DNA of 14,113 nt from UBA10449 sp005883585. Its GTDB lineage: Bacteria > Chloroflexota > Dormibacteria > Dormibacterales > Dormibacteraceae. Location of the stretch: assembly GCA_005883585.1 (NCBI GenBank), contig VBFD01000039.1, forward strand, positions 1-14,113. The letters are read 5' to 3'. A model generated the notes under the pieces. That model had not been told where the DNA came from. It saw only the letters and a list, made by a program, of their open reading frames with translations, and made no database searches. The position numbers and the translations under genes were made by a program. Below, one piece after another: positions 1 through 7,677 of this stretch (its first letter is position 1; every line of letters starts with the position of its first letter).

Positions 1-600
1 TGTTCGCGCCGCCCACACGGTGGGGATGAGGGTGAGCGCAGCGACGGCTCCCATCACGAGATAGACGGCGCGGTTGTGAGCGAGCAGGCTGGTGACCCCG
101 AGGCCGCCCCCGATCCCCAGCTGAGTCATCGTGGCGAGGAAGCCGCTGGCCTTGCCGACCTGCTGGGCCGGCACAACGTCGGGGATGATCCCGGCATAGG
201 CGGCTCCCGCGGCGTTGAAGAAGAACTGGATGATGGCGTATCCGATGACGATCTCCGGGTAGTTGCTCGCCGCCATCAAGATCAGCAGGCCGGGAATCGT
301 GAGGAGCGTGCCCGCGACCATGATTGGGCGACGGCGTCCCCACCTCGTGTTGAGCCGGTCCGACCATGCTCCGACGATGGGAGGTACCGTCATAGCGAGC
401 AGGCCGCCGAGCCCGAGCGCGACGCCGATGGCGGTGTTCTGTGATCCCTTGGGGACGACCTGGTCGACCTGGGCCTGAATCAGCACCGTCGTCAGGGGAA
501 TCCAGAGGAAGTTGCTGCCGAACCAGAAGGCGCTGAGAGCGGTGTGCTGCAGGTTCCCGTAGTGGGCCGGGGCGCGGGCGTCGACGGTGGCCGTTGCCAT
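1..600 (-). CDS. MFS transporter, N-terminal part (3' end cut by window edge)
   Basis: Reading the minus strand from the ATG at 598-600 gives 200 uninterrupted codons to the window edge, so the C-terminal half is missing. The product begins MATATVDARAPAHYGNLQ and continues as hydrophobic segments. Between the second and third helices (about residues 80-95) lies DRLNTRWGRRRPIMVAG, the loop 2-3 signature of the major facilitator superfamily. The early FGSNFLWIPLTTVL segment and the paired GRRRP arginines resemble the sugar-cation (GPH/SLC45-like) branch, but the substrate cannot be read from this. The start is supported by N-terminal topology; there is no Shine-Dalgarno sequence, but a TAACTT box lies 11 bases upstream (612-617, minus strand). 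It is divergent from the YkvA-rplI-dnaB unit and probably unrelated to it. The MFS assignment is firm; the transported compound is unknown. Confidence 0.88.
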   Translation of the reverse strand, partial: MATATVDARAPAHYGNLQHTALSAFWFGSNFLWIPLTTVLIQAQVDQVVPKGSQNTAIGVALGLGGLLAMTVPPIVGAWSDRLNTRWGRRRPIMVAGTLLTIPGLLILMAASNYPEIVIGYAIIQFFFNAAGAAYAGIIPDVVPAQQVGKASGFLATMTQLGIGGGLGVTSLLAHNRAVYLVMGAVAALTLIPTVWAART

Positions 601-665
601 TGCGAAAGGCTAAGTTAAGTAGGTTCCTCCCGCACGCCGAAAAGCGGTAGGCTTTGTCGGCCCCC

Positions 666-1085
666 ATGCATCCTGTCCTTTCGCGCGCAAAAGAGGTTCT
701 GATCGAGGTGCCACGGCACGGCAAGCTCGCGTACTGCTTGCTGCGCGACCCGCGGGTGCCTGCTGCGCCCAAGGCCGCTGTTTTGGGTGCTCTGGCCTTG
801 ATCGTGAGCCCGATCGACTTCCCGGCGTGGGTGCCTGTGCTCGGCGAGCTGGACATGCTCGCGCTGGGCGTGCTGGCGGTCAAGACGTTCATCGAGGCAT
901 GCCCCGAAGACGTACGGCGCGAGCACGAACAGGCGTTGGAAGCCGGCGAGAGCGTTTTCGATCATGACTTTCGAGACACGGTCTCGGCGGCGCGCGAAGG
1001 TGGTGGCAGGATCGCCAACCGGATCCGGGCGCGCGTGACAAGCGTGGTGCGCCGGGACCCATATCAATCGGTATCGGAGGGCTAG
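666..1085 (+). CDS. YkvA/DUF1232-family small membrane protein
   Basis: A 139-residue protein carries the DUF1232 (YkvA) pattern: LLRDPRVPAAPKAAVLGAL, then a hydrophobic stretch with SPIDF and WVPVLGELDMLALGVLAV. In this family the SPID...P...G..DD-like core forms a short membrane-associated hairpin of unknown function; here the second Asp pair is reduced to LD. The tail after about residue 90 is charged and basic, so it is probably cytosolic. I chose the ATG at 666; a TTG at 654 in the same frame would add four residues. Neither has a good Shine-Dalgarno sequence, and a TAGGCT box at 648-653 would make the ATG transcript nearly leaderless. It lies 6 bases before rplI and is probably co-transcribed with it. 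The usual rpsF-ssb-rpsR genes are absent from this position. Family confident, role unknown. Confidence 0.8.
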   Translation: MHPVLSRAKEVLIEVPRHGKLAYCLLRDPRVPAAPKAAVLGALALIVSPIDFPAWVPVLGELDMLALGVLAVKTFIEACPEDVRREHEQALEAGESVFDHDFRDTVSAAREGGGRIANRIRARVTSVVRRDPYQSVSEG

Positions 1086-1091
1086 GGAAAA

Positions 1092-1541
1092 GTGCGGGTG
1101 ATGTTGACAAAGGATGTCGCCAACGTTGGCAAGGCCGGCGACGTGAAGGAGGTCACCGACGGTTACGGCCGCAACTTCCTCCTTCCGCGCAAGCTAGCGG
1201 TGCCGGCTCACAAGGGAGTCGAGGCCGAGGCGAACCGGCTGCGCGATGCGGCCGTCAAGCGCGAGACGAAGGATCGCGTTGAGGCGCAGGCGCTGGCCGA
1301 CGAGATCGACAACAAGACCGTCGTTGTGCGCCTCAAGGTCGGCGCTGAGGACAAGGCGTTTGGATCGATCACGAACGTTGACATCGCCACGGCGCTCAAG
1401 GCCCAGCATCGCGTCGAGATCGACCGGCACAAGATCGACATGAAGGAGCCCATCAAGACGTTGGGCGAGCACCAGGTGTCACTGAAGCTCCACCGCGACG
1501 TGGCCGCCCACGTCAATGTGATCGTCACCCAGGACCGGTAA
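1092..1541 (+). CDS. rplI: 50S ribosomal protein L9 (bL9)
   Basis: The 149-residue product has the usual bL9 length and both domains. The N-terminal rRNA-binding domain reads MRVMLTKDVANVGKAGDV, then EVTDGYGRNFLLPRKLAVPA, close to the universal L9 start including the Gly-rich turn and NFLxP motif. A charged connecting helix follows (about residues 45-75, rich in Arg, Glu and Ala). The C-terminal domain keeps AFGSITNVDIATAL and IKTLGEHQVSLKLH. Bacterial L9 binds 23S rRNA near the L1 stalk and helps maintain translational fidelity. The GTG at 1092 is chosen because family members begin exactly at M-R/K-V; an ATG at 1101 would drop three conserved residues. An AGGGA-like element lies just upstream. 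It is followed after 10 bases by dnaB, a widely conserved pairing. Confidence 0.97.
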   Translation: MRVMLTKDVANVGKAGDVKEVTDGYGRNFLLPRKLAVPAHKGVEAEANRLRDAAVKRETKDRVEAQALADEIDNKTVVVRLKVGAEDKAFGSITNVDIATALKAQHRVEIDRHKIDMKEPIKTLGEHQVSLKLHRDVAAHVNVIVTQDR

Positions 1542-1551
1542 GCGTTCGACG

Positions 1552-4197
1552 ATGGCGACGATCGCGCTGACACCCGGGAGGGTGCCACCCCACGACCTCG
1601 ACGCGGAGGTTTCGGTGCTCGGCTCGATCCTCCTCGATCCCCTGTCGATCGCGAAGGTGCTGCAGTTCCTGCACCCCGAGGACTTCTATCGCGAGAACAA
1701 CGGCCAGGTGTACCGAGCGGCTTTGGATCTATTTGCGGCGGGAGAACCGATCGACAACGTCACCCTGGCGGCACAGCTGCAGACGTTGGGGATGCTCGAC
1801 CGCATCGGCGGGCGCGCCGCGCTGGCGTCGATGCAGAGTGCGGTCCCGACTTCGGCCAACATCGAGTACTACGGCCGGATCATCAAGGAGAAGGCGTACA
1901 AGCGGCGGCTGATCTCCGCGGGCGCGAACATCGCGGGCTTCGGCTACGACGATGGGGTGGAGGCGGAGGAGGCGATCAACCAGGCGCAGTCGCTGGTGTT
2001 CGGGGTCGCCGACGACCGCGACCAGCGCGAGCTGTCGAAGCTGTACGACCTGCTCGGTCCAGCGATGGAGCGCATCTCGCTGCAGATGGAGAGCGGGCAG
2101 GGTGTGGTCGGGGTGCCCTCAGGTTTCCACGACCTGGACCGGATGACAGGTGGGTTCAAGGACTCGGACCTGATCATCGTGGCGGGCAGGCCGAGCATGG
2201 GGAAAACGTCGTTCGCCCTCAACGTTGGTCTGCACGCGGCACTGGAGCGCAAGAAATCGATCGCGATCTTCAGCCTCGAGATGTCGAAGGAACAGCTGAC
2301 CGAACGGTTGCTTACGGAGCAGGCTCAAATCGACGCTCAGCGTCTGCACCGGGGTCTACTGAGCGAAGCGGAATTCGATCGGGTGTCCAATGCATTGGGG
2401 CCACTCGGAGAGGCGTCGATCTACATCGACGACACGCCGGTCATGGATGAGCTGACGCTTCAGCTGAAAGCGCGTCAGGCCAAGATGCGCCACGGCATCG
2501 ACATGATCATTGTCGACTACCTGCAGCTCATGCACGGTCGCTCGCGTGGTGATGACAACCGGGTGCAGGAGGTGTCATCGATCTCGAGAGCGCTCAAAGG
2601 CTTGGCACGCGAGCTCCGCATACCGGTGCTCGCCATCTCTCAGTTGAGTCGCGCGCCGGAGCAACGTCCAGACAAGCGACCGATCCTGAGCGACCTTCGT
2701 GAGTCGGGTTGCTTAGCGGGAGATACGCCGATCTATCTACCCGATACGGGCGCATACGTGCCAATCCGTGAGTTGGTTGGCAAGACAGGCTTTCGTGTGC
2801 TGGCGCTGGATGAAAAGTGGTGGCGCATGACGCCCAAGACAGTGACCAACGCATTCGCGACTGGCACCAAGCCAGTGTTCAAGATGACGACAAAGCTCGG
2901 GCGGCAGATCCGGGCGACGAGCAATCACAGGTTCAGGACGATCGAAGGCTGGAAGCGCCTAGATGAACTTCGCCCCGGTGATCGGATCGCACTACCGCGA
3001 GTTCTGCAGGGCCCCGAGAAGGACACGATGAGTTGTGAGGAGCTGGGACTCCTCGGACATCTGATCGGCGACGGTTGCACGCTGCCAACGCACGCGATTC
3101 AGTACACAACGGTCGATCCAACTCTTGCCGAACTGGTCGCGGATCTAGCGATTCAGGTGTTCGGCGATCGAGTGCGGCCTCGAATTCATCCGGAGCGAAC
3201 ATGGATCCAGGTCTACTTGCCGCCTACTCGTCACCTCACACATGGTGTTCGCAACCCCGTGCGTGTGTGGCTTGAAGAGTTGGGTGTCTTTGGGTTGCGG
3301 TCATATCAGAAACGTGTGCCATTGAAAGTCTTCAATCAATCAGCAATTGGCGTTGCGGTCTTTCTGCGACATCTATGGGCGACCGATGGCTGCGTGCATT
3401 TGTCACATGGCGTGAGCCATTACGCGAATGTTTACTACGCCAGCAGCAGCGAGGGTCTTGCTCGGGACGTACAGAGCTTGCTCTTGCGACTTGGCATCAA
3501 CGCCAGGCTCAGCCGACATCTTCAGATTGGAAAGGGCCGGGACCAATTCCATGTGACTATCAGCGGGCACCGAGAGATCCTGGCCTTCCTCGAGATTGTT
3601 GGCGTGCTCGGCAAGGAGAAAGCCCTACATAAAGCCGCAATCGTCGACTATCTGAGCTCGAAGCCATCGAACACGAACCGGGATGTCATCCCCGCCGAAG
3701 TTTGGAAATTACATGCCTTGCCAGCTATGGATGTGAGCTCAATGAGCACTAGGGCAATGCAGGCGAGCCTCGGCAGTCGGTACAGCGGAACGGGCCTCTA
3801 TGAGCAGAATCTGAGTCGCGAACGAGCCAACCGATTGGCGGTGGCAGTGGGACCAGGCGAGCTCGAGCTGTTGTCCATTAGCGACGTTTACTGGGACTTG
3901 GTACAGAGCATTGAGCCAGCTGGCGAAGACGAAGTCTACGACCTCACAGTAGAAGATCTCCACAATTTCGTAGCAGGAAATGTGATATCGCATAACTCGA
4001 TTGAGCAGGACTCTGACCTCGTCATGTTCTTGTTCAGGCCCGAGTACTACAAATCAGACGAACGGCCCGGTATAGCGGAAGTGATCGTTTCCAAGCATCG
4101 CAACGGCCCGACCGGAATGATCGAGCTCAAATTCCGCCGCGACCACACGCGGTTCTACAACCTGGAGACGAGGCGGCCCGAGCCCGGCACTGAGTAG
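1552..4197 (+). CDS. dnaB: Replicative DNA helicase DnaB, precursor with in-frame intein
   Basis: The 881-residue precursor is a standard DnaB of about 452 residues interrupted by a 429-residue intein (residues 387-815). The N-terminal helical domain (about 10-150) starts PPHDLDAEVSVLGSILLD. The RecA-like domain has Walker A GRPSMGKT (212-219), the SLEMSKEQL segment (241-249) and Walker B MIIVDYLQLM (318-327). After the intein it resumes SIEQDSDLVMFLFRPEYY and ends with the SKHRNGPTG segment, which carries the conserved basic residues of the subunit interface. Joining RESG (ends 386) to SIEQ (starts 816) restores the normal DLRESGSIEQD sequence, so the host protein looks functional after splicing. 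DnaB unwinds DNA at the replication fork as a hexamer. The ATG at 1552 has no Shine-Dalgarno sequence and probably relies on coupling to rplI. Only 2 bases separate it from purA. Confidence 0.97.
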   Translation: MATIALTPGRVPPHDLDAEVSVLGSILLDPLSIAKVLQFLHPEDFYRENNGQVYRAALDLFAAGEPIDNVTLAAQLQTLGMLDRIGGRAALASMQSAVPTSANIEYYGRIIKEKAYKRRLISAGANIAGFGYDDGVEAEEAINQAQSLVFGVADDRDQRELSKLYDLLGPAMERISLQMESGQGVVGVPSGFHDLDRMTGGFKDSDLIIVAGRPSMGKTSFALNVGLHAALERKKSIAIFSLEMSKEQLTERLLTEQAQIDAQRLHRGLLSEAEFDRVSNALGPLGEASIYIDDTPVMDELTLQLKARQAKMRHGIDMIIVDYLQLMHGRSRGDDNRVQEVSSISRALKGLARELRIPVLAISQLSRAPEQRPDKRPILSDLRESGCLAGDTPIYLPDTGAYVPIRELVGKTGFRVLALDEKWWRMTPKTVTNAFATGTKPVFKMTTKLGRQIRATSNHRFRTIEGWKRLDELRPGDRIALPRVLQGPEKDTMSCEELGLLGHLIGDGCTLPTHAIQYTTVDPTLAELVADLAIQVFGDRVRPRIHPERTWIQVYLPPTRHLTHGVRNPVRVWLEELGVFGLRSYQKRVPLKVFNQSAIGVAVFLRHLWATDGCVHLSHGVSHYANVYYASSSEGLARDVQSLLLRLGINARLSRHLQIGKGRDQFHVTISGHREILAFLEIVGVLGKEKALHKAAIVDYLSSKPSNTNRDVIPAEVWKLHALPAMDVSSMSTRAMQASLGSRYSGTGLYEQNLSRERANRLAVAVGPGELELLSISDVYWDLVQSIEPAGEDEVYDLTVEDLHNFVAGNVISHNSIEQDSDLVMFLFRPEYYKSDERPGIAEVIVSKHRNGPTGMIELKFRRDHTRFYNLETRRPEPGTE
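2710..3996 (+). mobile_element. DnaB intein with LAGLIDADG homing endonuclease
   Basis: These 429 codons encode a self-splicing protein element inside dnaB. Splicing residues are all visible: Cys387 as nucleophile (block A, CLAGDTPIYLPDTG), TSNH (456-459) as the block B TxxH, block F VYDLTVEDLHNFVAG (795-809), and terminal His814-Asn815 before extein Ser816. The central part has two endonuclease dodecapeptides, LLGHLIGDG (500-508, Asp507) and FLRHLWATDG (604-613, Asp612), each keeping its metal-binding acid. The insertion point, between Gly and Ser of DLRESG/SIEQD, matches the one I know for the Synechocystis DnaB intein, which begins and ends similarly. Hand counts of 60-base blocks give 43-60% G+C inside (for example 26/60 at 3301-3360) against 62-63% just upstream, which fits acquisition by transfer. 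Splicing and homing activity are inferred from intact residues. Confidence 0.96.
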
Positions 4198-4199
4198 TC

Positions 4200-5489
4200 A
4201 TGGTCATCATCCTGGTCGGCGGCCAGTGGGGAGACGAGGGCAAAGGCAAGGTCATCGACTACCTCGCCTCCAAGGCCCAAATGGTCATTCGCACCCAGGG
4301 TGGTAACAACGCCGGCCACACGGTAGTCACCGAGCACGGCGAGTTCAAGTTCCAGCTCATGCCCTCCGGCATCCTCTACCCGCACTGCACGTGCGTGATC
4401 GGCAACGGAGTGGTCGTCGACCCCATCGTGCTGCTGCGCGAGATCTCGCAGCTGCGCGAGCGTGGGATCGAACCGACAAAGCTCATCGTCAGCGAGCGCG
4501 CACACATGGTGATGCGATATCACCCGCTGTTCGATCAGCTCGAGGAAGAGTCGCGCGGCGACGACCGCCTCGGCACGACCTGGCGTGGAATCGGACCGGC
4601 CTACTCGGACAAAGTCAGGCGCATCGGCTTCCGCATCGGCGACCTGCAGAAGGAAGCCTTCATGCGCAAGAAGCTCGGCTTCGTCGTCGGGCAGGTCAAG
4701 AACCCCGTGCTCACCAAGCTCTATAGCAAGGACGCCATCGACTGGGAAAGCATGCTGAACGAATACATGGGGTACGCGAAAGAGCTCGACCCCTTCATCA
4801 AGGACACGTTCCCGGTCATCCAGGACGCACTGGAGGCGGGCGCCAACATCCTGCTCGAGGGCGCCCAGGCGACGATGCTCGACCTGGACTTCGGAACGTA
4901 TCCATATGTCACCAGCTCGAATCCGACCGCCGGCGGAGCGCTGACAGGCAGCGGCATACCGCCGACCAAGGTCGACCTCACGATCGGCGTCTTCAAGGCG
5001 TACACCTCGCGGGTCGGCTATGGGCCGTTTCCATCCGAGCTGCTCAACGAGGTCGGCGACCAGATCCGCGAGCGCGGGCACGAGTTCGGCACGGTCACGG
5101 GAAGGGCGCGCCGGATCGGTTGGTTCGATGCCGCCGTCGCCCGCTACGCGGTTCGTTTGAATGGAGTCGGATGCGCGGCGCTCATGCGGCTGGACATCCT
5201 CGACGACCAACCCCTCTTGAAGATCTGCACCGGCTACGACTTCCGCGGCCACCGTTTCGACCACCCTCTGGCGAACATCTCCCATTACAAGCACTGCGAG
5301 CCTGCCTACGACGAGATGCCGGGGTGGCAGCAGGAGATCGGCGCCGCGCGCTGCTGGGAGGACCTGCCGCCGAACTGCCGCGATTACATCGATCGCATCG
5401 GTGAGCTCATCGGCGCGCCGATCGAGCTCGTCGGCACCGGCCCGCGCCGCGACCAGTTCGTCACCCGCGGCCGCAAGCTTTTCGACTGA
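4200..5489 (+). CDS. purA: Adenylosuccinate synthetase
   Basis: The 429-residue product is full length for PurA, which joins IMP and aspartate using GTP in the first committed step to AMP. The N-terminus VGGQWGDEGKGKVIDYLA holds the GTP-binding loop with the catalytic Asp (residue 12), and GGNNAGHTVV holds the catalytic His (residue 40). Later signatures include TWRGIGPAYSDKVRR, the TSRVGYGPFPSEL substrate loop and GTVTGRARRIGWFD. The C-terminal end GTGPRRDQFVTRG carries the conserved GTP-contacting region. The ATG is 2 bases after the dnaB stop, so translation is probably coupled. The winged-helix gene begins 11 bases downstream. A long antisense reading frame covers it but shows no protein-family features. 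Confidence 0.98.
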   Translation: MVIILVGGQWGDEGKGKVIDYLASKAQMVIRTQGGNNAGHTVVTEHGEFKFQLMPSGILYPHCTCVIGNGVVVDPIVLLREISQLRERGIEPTKLIVSERAHMVMRYHPLFDQLEEESRGDDRLGTTWRGIGPAYSDKVRRIGFRIGDLQKEAFMRKKLGFVVGQVKNPVLTKLYSKDAIDWESMLNEYMGYAKELDPFIKDTFPVIQDALEAGANILLEGAQATMLDLDFGTYPYVTSSNPTAGGALTGSGIPPTKVDLTIGVFKAYTSRVGYGPFPSELLNEVGDQIRERGHEFGTVTGRARRIGWFDAAVARYAVRLNGVGCAALMRLDILDDQPLLKICTGYDFRGHRFDHPLANISHYKHCEPAYDEMPGWQQEIGAARCWEDLPPNCRDYIDRIGELIGAPIELVGTGPRRDQFVTRGRKLFD

Positions 5490-5500
5490 GCTCGCCTGAT

Positions 5501-6634
5501 ATGAAAGCGAGAGGTCCGGTGGCCGCTGAGTTGACCTGGGCGCAGGTGCACCAGTTCCGACTCGCTCGCCACCACCTCGCGAGCCCGGCACCGAAGAAGG
5601 AGCTGGTGCGCGTCATTGGCGACATCGGCGGTGTGCAAGCGCAAGTGATGTCGTCGGCCGAGATGCAGGCTGCGGTCCGCGTCAAGTGCAAGGTTGAAGA
5701 TGTGAGGACCGCGCTCTGGAAGGACAAGAAGCTCGTCAAGACCTGGCTCATGCGCGCCACGCTTCACCTCATACCTGCGGCCGATCTGCCTGTTTTCACG
5801 GCCGCAATGGGCGCGTATGGGATTCGAAACACCAACGCATGGCTCAAGTTCATGCAGATCACGGAGCGTGAGCTGAACACGATCATCGACGCGATCGGCG
5901 ACACCCTCGACGGCCAGGCGTTGACCCGTGAAGAGCTGATCGCCAGGGTGGGGAAGGGCCGGCCCGAGCGAATCCAGCTGGCGTTGAAGTCCGGCTGGGG
6001 TGGGCTCCTCAAGCCGGTCGCGCGCAGGGGTCTTCTCTGCTTCGGTCCGAGCCGCGGGCAGAACGTCACGTTCGTGCGCCCGGCGGAGTGGCTCGGCACC
6101 TGGCGCGAGGCAGATCCCGAAAGTGCGCTGGCTGAGCTGGCGCGCCGCTACCTGCGCGCCTATGGGCCGGCGACGAAGAACGACTTCGCCAGGTGGTGGG
6201 GCCATTGGCCGGGCGTCGGCACCACCGCCTGGGCGGCCATTGGCAAAGAGCTCGCCCCAGTCTCGGTCGAAGGCCAACGCGCGGAAATCATCGCCGCGGA
6301 CCTCGACCGCATCGCCTCCACAAGGGCGCAGCCGTCAGTGCGGTTGCTGCCGTCGTTCGATCCCTACTTGATGGGCCACGCCACGCGCGATCACCTCGTC
6401 AGCGCCGAGCACCGTTCCCGGGTGAGCCGGACGGCGGGATGGATTTCCGCGGTCGTGCTGTCGGAGGGCCGGGTCGTGGCGACCTGGACCCACCAGGTCA
6501 ACAAGCGCACTCTCGCTGTCACGGTCGATCCGCTGCGCAAATTGCCGCCGGCGATTATGAAAGAGGTGCGATCAGAGGCCGATGCCCTGGCCGAGGCGCT
6601 CGGCCTCGACCACGCCGTTGTCGCGTTGGCCTAG
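5501..6634 (+). CDS. Winged-helix DNA-binding protein, HTH_42 (AlkZ/YcaQ-like)
   Basis: This 377-residue protein matches the HTH_42 family (winged-helix DNA-binding domain proteins), which includes the DNA glycosylases AlkZ and YcaQ that act on bulky alkylation damage and interstrand crosslinks. Visible signatures are GGVQAQ (residues 43-48), containing the Q-x-Q pair used catalytically in AlkZ; LVKTWLMRATLHLIPAADLP (78-97), typical of the family core; and LLPSFDPYLMGHATRDHLV towards the C-terminus, the conserved FDP...R segment. The position x of Q-x-Q is Ala. The specific activity (glycosylase or other) is inference; many family members are uncharacterised. The ATG at 5501 has no clear Shine-Dalgarno sequence and lies 11 bases after purA, so it probably belongs to the same unit. 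Its TAG overlaps the stop of the opposing gene within one CTAG. Confidence 0.85.
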   Translation: MKARGPVAAELTWAQVHQFRLARHHLASPAPKKELVRVIGDIGGVQAQVMSSAEMQAAVRVKCKVEDVRTALWKDKKLVKTWLMRATLHLIPAADLPVFTAAMGAYGIRNTNAWLKFMQITERELNTIIDAIGDTLDGQALTREELIARVGKGRPERIQLALKSGWGGLLKPVARRGLLCFGPSRGQNVTFVRPAEWLGTWREADPESALAELARRYLRAYGPATKNDFARWWGHWPGVGTTAWAAIGKELAPVSVEGQRAEIIAADLDRIASTRAQPSVRLLPSFDPYLMGHATRDHLVSAEHRSRVSRTAGWISAVVLSEGRVVATWTHQVNKRTLAVTVDPLRKLPPAIMKEVRSEADALAEALGLDHAVVALA

Positions 6635-7626
6635 CTGGCCTTCGGGACGCTGTTCACGACTCGCAGCTGCGCATCGCGCTGGCGCAAGCGGCGGCTCCGG
6701 CGCATCCTCTCCCGCCACAGCGAGACACCCCACATCATCACCGCCACCGCCGCCGCCGCCGCCTGAATCCCGGCCACCACGAAGAATGCGGACTCGATTC
6801 CATATCCGCGGGTCCGTAGGCCCACAGCCAGGACGCCGGCGGCGAGCCCGAGCACAGGCCGCACCGCCCACGAGCCTGGAAGCAAGCGACGGTCCGCCAG
6901 CAGCAACCCGGCCACGAACCACGTCGGCCCGCTGTCGAGCTGGAACACGAGATCCCAGTGGTACAGGTAGATCGGCACCAGAGCACCGAGCACGAAAGCA
7001 GCCAGCACGACGAGGCTCAAGCGTCGCGCGTAGGCGAGCCAGGCGATCGCGATCGCAACCGCCAGCAGCGACGTGGCGAAAACCGGCCCGGGAACATTGC
7101 CCACGTAGAGGCGCACCGGATCGATGGGCGCCGCCTGCGGCCCGAAGTAGTGGTACCAGATCCAGATCGGATCCGAAAATGCCTTGCCGGTGACGGGGTT
7201 GACGTACGCGAAGGGCGCTCCCCTCGTGACTATTGCGATGACCGCGTAAGCCAGGAGCCCGGACTGCGCGCGGATAGCCGGGACGTAGCGAGCCCGAACC
7301 AGCTCGAGTATCACCGCCAGCGCGGCGACGGCGATGGTCACGCCGAGCGGCGCGCCGGCGCCGACGAAGGCAACGCCGAAAACCGCCGCGATCAGGGGGC
7401 TCGCCTGGGGCCGCGGGATCTGCCGGCGCCAGAGCAGGAACGCGAGCAACTGTCCGGCCGCGCCGAATGCGAGCGCGGCTCCAAGCATCTCGACCGCAGG
7501 CAGCTTGAAGATGATGAGCCCCGCGCCGACCGGCGGAACCAAAGCGATCCCGACGGTGAGGTCATCCGGAAGCGAAGCAGGATTGAAAGCGGCCCGGTCA
7601 AGCCAGGCCCCGGCGCGAGCCAGCAC
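6631..7626 (-). CDS. Stand-alone RnfD/NqrB-like polytopic membrane protein
   Basis: The 331-residue product is almost entirely transmembrane, with about nine hydrophobic segments and a basic cytosolic tail (RERMRRSRRLRQRD). It resembles the NQR2/RnfD/RnfE family: the VGNVPGPVFATSLLAV stretch corresponds to the family GNVPG-S-GETS region, and the later FQLDSGPTWFVAGLLLADRR followed by LRTRGYGIESAFF corresponds to the last helices. The SGAT motif to which FMN is covalently attached in true RnfD/NqrB is not present, so a flavin-free or diverged role is likely. No other Rnf or Nqr subunit is nearby. I chose GTG at 7624-7626 because the longer frame (to 7950) would run across the divergent gene with unrelated charged sequence. 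A TACAAT box lies 7 bases before this GTG and no Shine-Dalgarno sequence is present. The family link is my reading of motifs, not a search. Confidence 0.65.
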   Translation of the reverse strand: MLARAGAWLDRAAFNPASLPDDLTVGIALVPPVGAGLIIFKLPAVEMLGAALAFGAAGQLLAFLLWRRQIPRPQASPLIAAVFGVAFVGAGAPLGVTIAVAALAVILELVRARYVPAIRAQSGLLAYAVIAIVTRGAPFAYVNPVTGKAFSDPIWIWYHYFGPQAAPIDPVRLYVGNVPGPVFATSLLAVAIAIAWLAYARRLSLVVLAAFVLGALVPIYLYHWDLVFQLDSGPTWFVAGLLLADRRLLPGSWAVRPVLGLAAGVLAVGLRTRGYGIESAFFVVAGIQAAAAAVAVMMWGVSLWRERMRRSRRLRQRDAQLRVVNSVPKAS

Positions 7627-7633
7627 GGATGCG

Positions 7634-7639
7634 ATTGTA
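7634..7639 (-). promoter_or_regulatory. Candidate -10 box (TACAAT) for the RnfD-like gene
   Basis: Read on the minus strand, TACAAT matches the bacterial -10 consensus at five of six positions and ends 7 bases before the GTG start at 7626. That spacing would give a leaderless message. The -35 side is weak: a TTGTCG lies 22 bases upstream, longer than the usual 17. Confidence 0.35.
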
Positions 7640-7677
7640 GGGATCTGGCCTGCCCAGCCGTCGACAACCCGCCTTAG

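Noticed and set aside
76..444. Plus-strand frame over the MFS gene
   Set aside because: The minus strand encodes a clear MFS N-terminus with the GRRRP loop motif; the plus frame is a composition shadow.
4155..5591. 478-codon open frame antisense to purA
   Set aside because: It is the mirror of a GC-rich coding frame. Its translation is Asp/Arg/Ala/Val-rich with no family motif, while purA on the other strand is unmistakable.
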